Shown here: piece by piece, positions 62,697 through 64,000 of the stretch | How positions within the stretch are numbered: position 1 is the first letter of the stretch | Layout of the letters: the number at the start of each line of letters is the position of its first letter | Assembly: GCF_018070325.1 (NCBI RefSeq) | Contig: NZ_JAGPXY010000004.1 | Span: 1-64,000, forward strand | Source: Micromonospora sp. H61 | GTDB lineage: Bacteria; Actinomycetota; Actinomycetes; Mycobacteriales; Micromonosporaceae | Reading direction: 5' to 3' | DNA length: 64,000 bases | The notes under the pieces: generated by a model | Told to the model about the DNA's origin: nothing | The model's input: the letters and a program-made list of their open reading frames with translations, nothing else | Databases searched by the model: none | Program-made: the position numbers and the translations under genes

Positions 62697-62761
62697 CTGC
62701 GTCGCAGGCAACCCCCGTCCGCCTCGGCGTCCATGACGGCCTCGGGCCGACCCCGCTCGAC

Positions 62762-62841
62762 CCGCCCTTTGCTCTGCACCCGCCGAGGCACCACCGGCCT
62801 ACCGCTGAATGGCGCATCCGCGGGTGCAGAGCAAAGGGCGG
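62762..62841. repeat. Perfect 22-bp inverted repeat with 36-bp loop
   Basis: The arm at 62762-62783 begins CCGCCCTTTGCTCTGCACC and its exact reverse complement stands at 62820-62841. The 36-bp loop has no match to a gene. It is 50 bases beyond the end of the protein kinase gene and could end its transcript, but the length and perfection suggest a dispersed intergenic hairpin element. From memory, the core TTTGCTCTGCACCC recurs in Micromonospora genomes; this was not checked. Confidence 0.85.
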
Positions 62842-62890
62842 ACCTTGCGGCACGGCCCAGTTGCGAGAGCATGGCCGCTGCCGCCGTCCG

Positions 62891-64000
62891 CTACACCTGC
62901 GGCACCGTGGTCTCTGCTCCGGCCGTCGATTCCTCCGCCGACGGTTGCGAGGTTGGGTCCGCCGCTGGGTTCTCCGTCGTCCCCGAGGTCGGCGGCGCTG
63001 TCGTTCCGCCTGTCGGGGCTGCCGTCGGGGCTTTCGTCGGCTCCGCAGGAGCGCTCTCGGACGCGGTGGGACCGGGCGCATCCGTAGTGCCCCCACCGGA
63101 CGGCGTCGACGGATCCACCGTCCCCTCGCCCGGGGTGGGCGTCGGGGTCGGAGAGCCGGGCGCCCGGACCGGCATGCCGGCAGAACTGCGGGTGACTGGT
63201 TCACCGCCGCCGACGCCGGGGCCCGGTTCCCGCTGGGGCGGCACCGTTGGCGACACCGCGGGCGGCACCACGGGAGGCGTCGACGGTCGCCCGGTCGGGC
63301 CGGGCATGATCCCGATGGGATCGACGAGCACCAGGACGGCAGCCGCGGCGGCAAACGATCCGAGAAGCACCGCGAGCGCTCTGGGCCCGGAAGTGACGGC
63401 CCGGCCCACCGTGCCGCCGAGGGCATACCGCCGGGCGGCCGTTACCTCGGTTCGCACCCCGACCTCGGTCGCCCCGGTCGCGGTGGACGGCAGGTGGTCA
63501 GACGGGGCCGCGAGCGTCTGCGCCGCCCTGGCCATGGCCGCTGCCGTCGGAAAGCGGTGGGCGGGCTCCTTGGCCATCGCGGTGGCGACCACACGCCGGA
63601 CCTCCGGCGGAACGTCCTCGGGCAGCGGCGACGGTTCCTCTTCGAGATGCCGCAGCGCCACCGCGACGGCATTCTCGCCCTCGTGCGGTGGCCGACCGGC
63701 GAGGCAGTGGTAGACGACAGCCCCCAGCGCGTAAATGTCGATCGCCGGTGTGGTCTCGTTCTTCGCGACCTGCTCGGGCGCCATGTACAGGGCGGTGCCG
63801 ACGATCTGGTTCGTTCCGGTCAGGCTCGTCGCTTCCCGCGTCACCGCAACACCGAAATCGACGAGTACGACGTGCCCGTCCGGCTCGATGATCAGATTGC
63901 TGGGTTTGACGTCCCGGTGCACGACACCGGCGTCATGCGCGGCCTGCAACGCACGGGCGGACTGCGCGGCGATGGACATCGTCTCGGCCACGTCCAGCCG
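62891..64000 (-). CDS. Serine/threonine protein kinase, membrane type (5' end outside window)
   Basis: At least 369 residues of a Hanks-type kinase are present; the N-terminal lobe with the ATP loop lies beyond the right edge. Visible are the catalytic loop VVHRDVKPSNLII, the DFG motif VLVDFGVAVTR, the activation end GTALYMAPEQ, and subdomain IX DIYALGAVVYHCLAGRPPHE. After the kinase domain comes a short linker, one membrane helix (ALAVLLGSFAAAAAVLVLVD), and an exported tail of about 140 residues made of Pro, Thr, Gly, Ser and Ala. It has no PASTA domain. The signal it senses is unknown. Confidence 0.93.
   Translation of the reverse strand, partial: RLDVAETMSIAAQSARALQAAHDAGVVHRDVKPSNLIIEPDGHVVLVDFGVAVTREATSLTGTNQIVGTALYMAPEQVAKNETTPAIDIYALGAVVYHCLAGRPPHEGENAVAVALRHLEEEPSPLPEDVPPEVRRVVATAMAKEPAHRFPTAAAMARAAQTLAAPSDHLPSTATGATEVGVRTEVTAARRYALGGTVGRAVTSGPRALAVLLGSFAAAAAVLVLVDPIGIMPGPTGRPSTPPVVPPAVSPTVPPQREPGPGVGGGEPVTRSSAGMPVRAPGSPTPTPTPGEGTVDPSTPSGGGTTDAPGPTASESAPAEPTKAPTAAPTGGTTAPPTSGTTENPAADPTSQPSAEESTAGAETTVPQV

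Noticed and set aside
62762..62841. Plain intrinsic terminator of the kinase gene
   Set aside because: Possible as a side effect, but 22 perfect bp with a 36-bp loop and no T tract fit a dispersed repeat better; kept as a repeat.

Overview
The window reads as chromosomal DNA from a very GC-rich filamentous actinobacterium, most likely a Micromonospora-type organism (family Micromonosporaceae). The grounds are the strongly GC-biased third codon positions, frequent GTG and some TTG starts, a DtxR/IdeR-type iron box, a SARP/AfsR-like regulator, a fur-katG couple, many secreted lipoproteins and a GH11-CBM2 xylanase. The genus is an inference; no rRNA or marker gene is present. I found no tRNA, rRNA, CRISPR array, prophage or intact insertion sequence.

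Layout. 0-2.3 kb: tandem and inverted repeats, a GNAT enzyme, an unknown protein and a frameshifted remnant of an IS-associated gene. 2.3-10 kb: a DHFR-fold reductase, a methyltransferase, an AraC-type regulator, a DrrAB-type drug exporter preceded by helically phased heptamers, and a convergent SARP/AfsR-type regulator. 10-17 kb: an iron-regulated siderophore uptake operon (ATPase, lipoprotein receptor, fused double permease, siderophore-interacting flavoprotein), then an unusual zinc-ribbon SDR protein and a UPF0303 protein. 17-27.5 kb: FAD oxidoreductase, secreted alpha/beta hydrolase, MFS exporter with divergent ROK regulator, MerR regulator, L,D-transpeptidase, lipoprotein, DUF1996 protein and a beta-helix-like secreted protein. 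27.5-34 kb: a four-gene secreted operon (small laccase, giant ThuA/sugar-dehydrogenase/DUF1080 protein, cupredoxin-Ig protein, beta-helix protein), two members of which share a 76-residue module I do not recognise. 34-37 kb: a polar amino-acid ABC transporter.

37.8-53 kb is a surface polysaccharide locus with five different PAPS-type sulfotransferases, two glycosyltransferases, a Wzx-like flippase, a Wzz-like chain-length protein, an O-antigen-ligase/polymerase-like protein and a lipoprotein glycoside hydrolase translationally coupled to two of the sulfotransferases. It looks like a sulfated exopolysaccharide or sulfated glycolipid pathway, and is the most interesting block here. Next to it (53.1-56.6 kb) lies a sulfur-detoxification set (TauE/SafE exporter, rhodanese, MBL-fold/rhodanese protein) with a CstR-like repressor gene and two near-perfect operators. 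56.6-64 kb: katG with its fur-family regulator, a DGPF/YCII protein coupled to an ECF42-type sigma factor, a GH11 xylanase, a perfect 22-bp inverted repeat and the 3' part of a Ser/Thr protein kinase cut by the window edge.

Start codons were re-chosen wherever the longest open frame was implausible, using Shine-Dalgarno matches, signal peptides or overlap with the preceding stop. Family names come from recognising motifs by eye; no database search was run.
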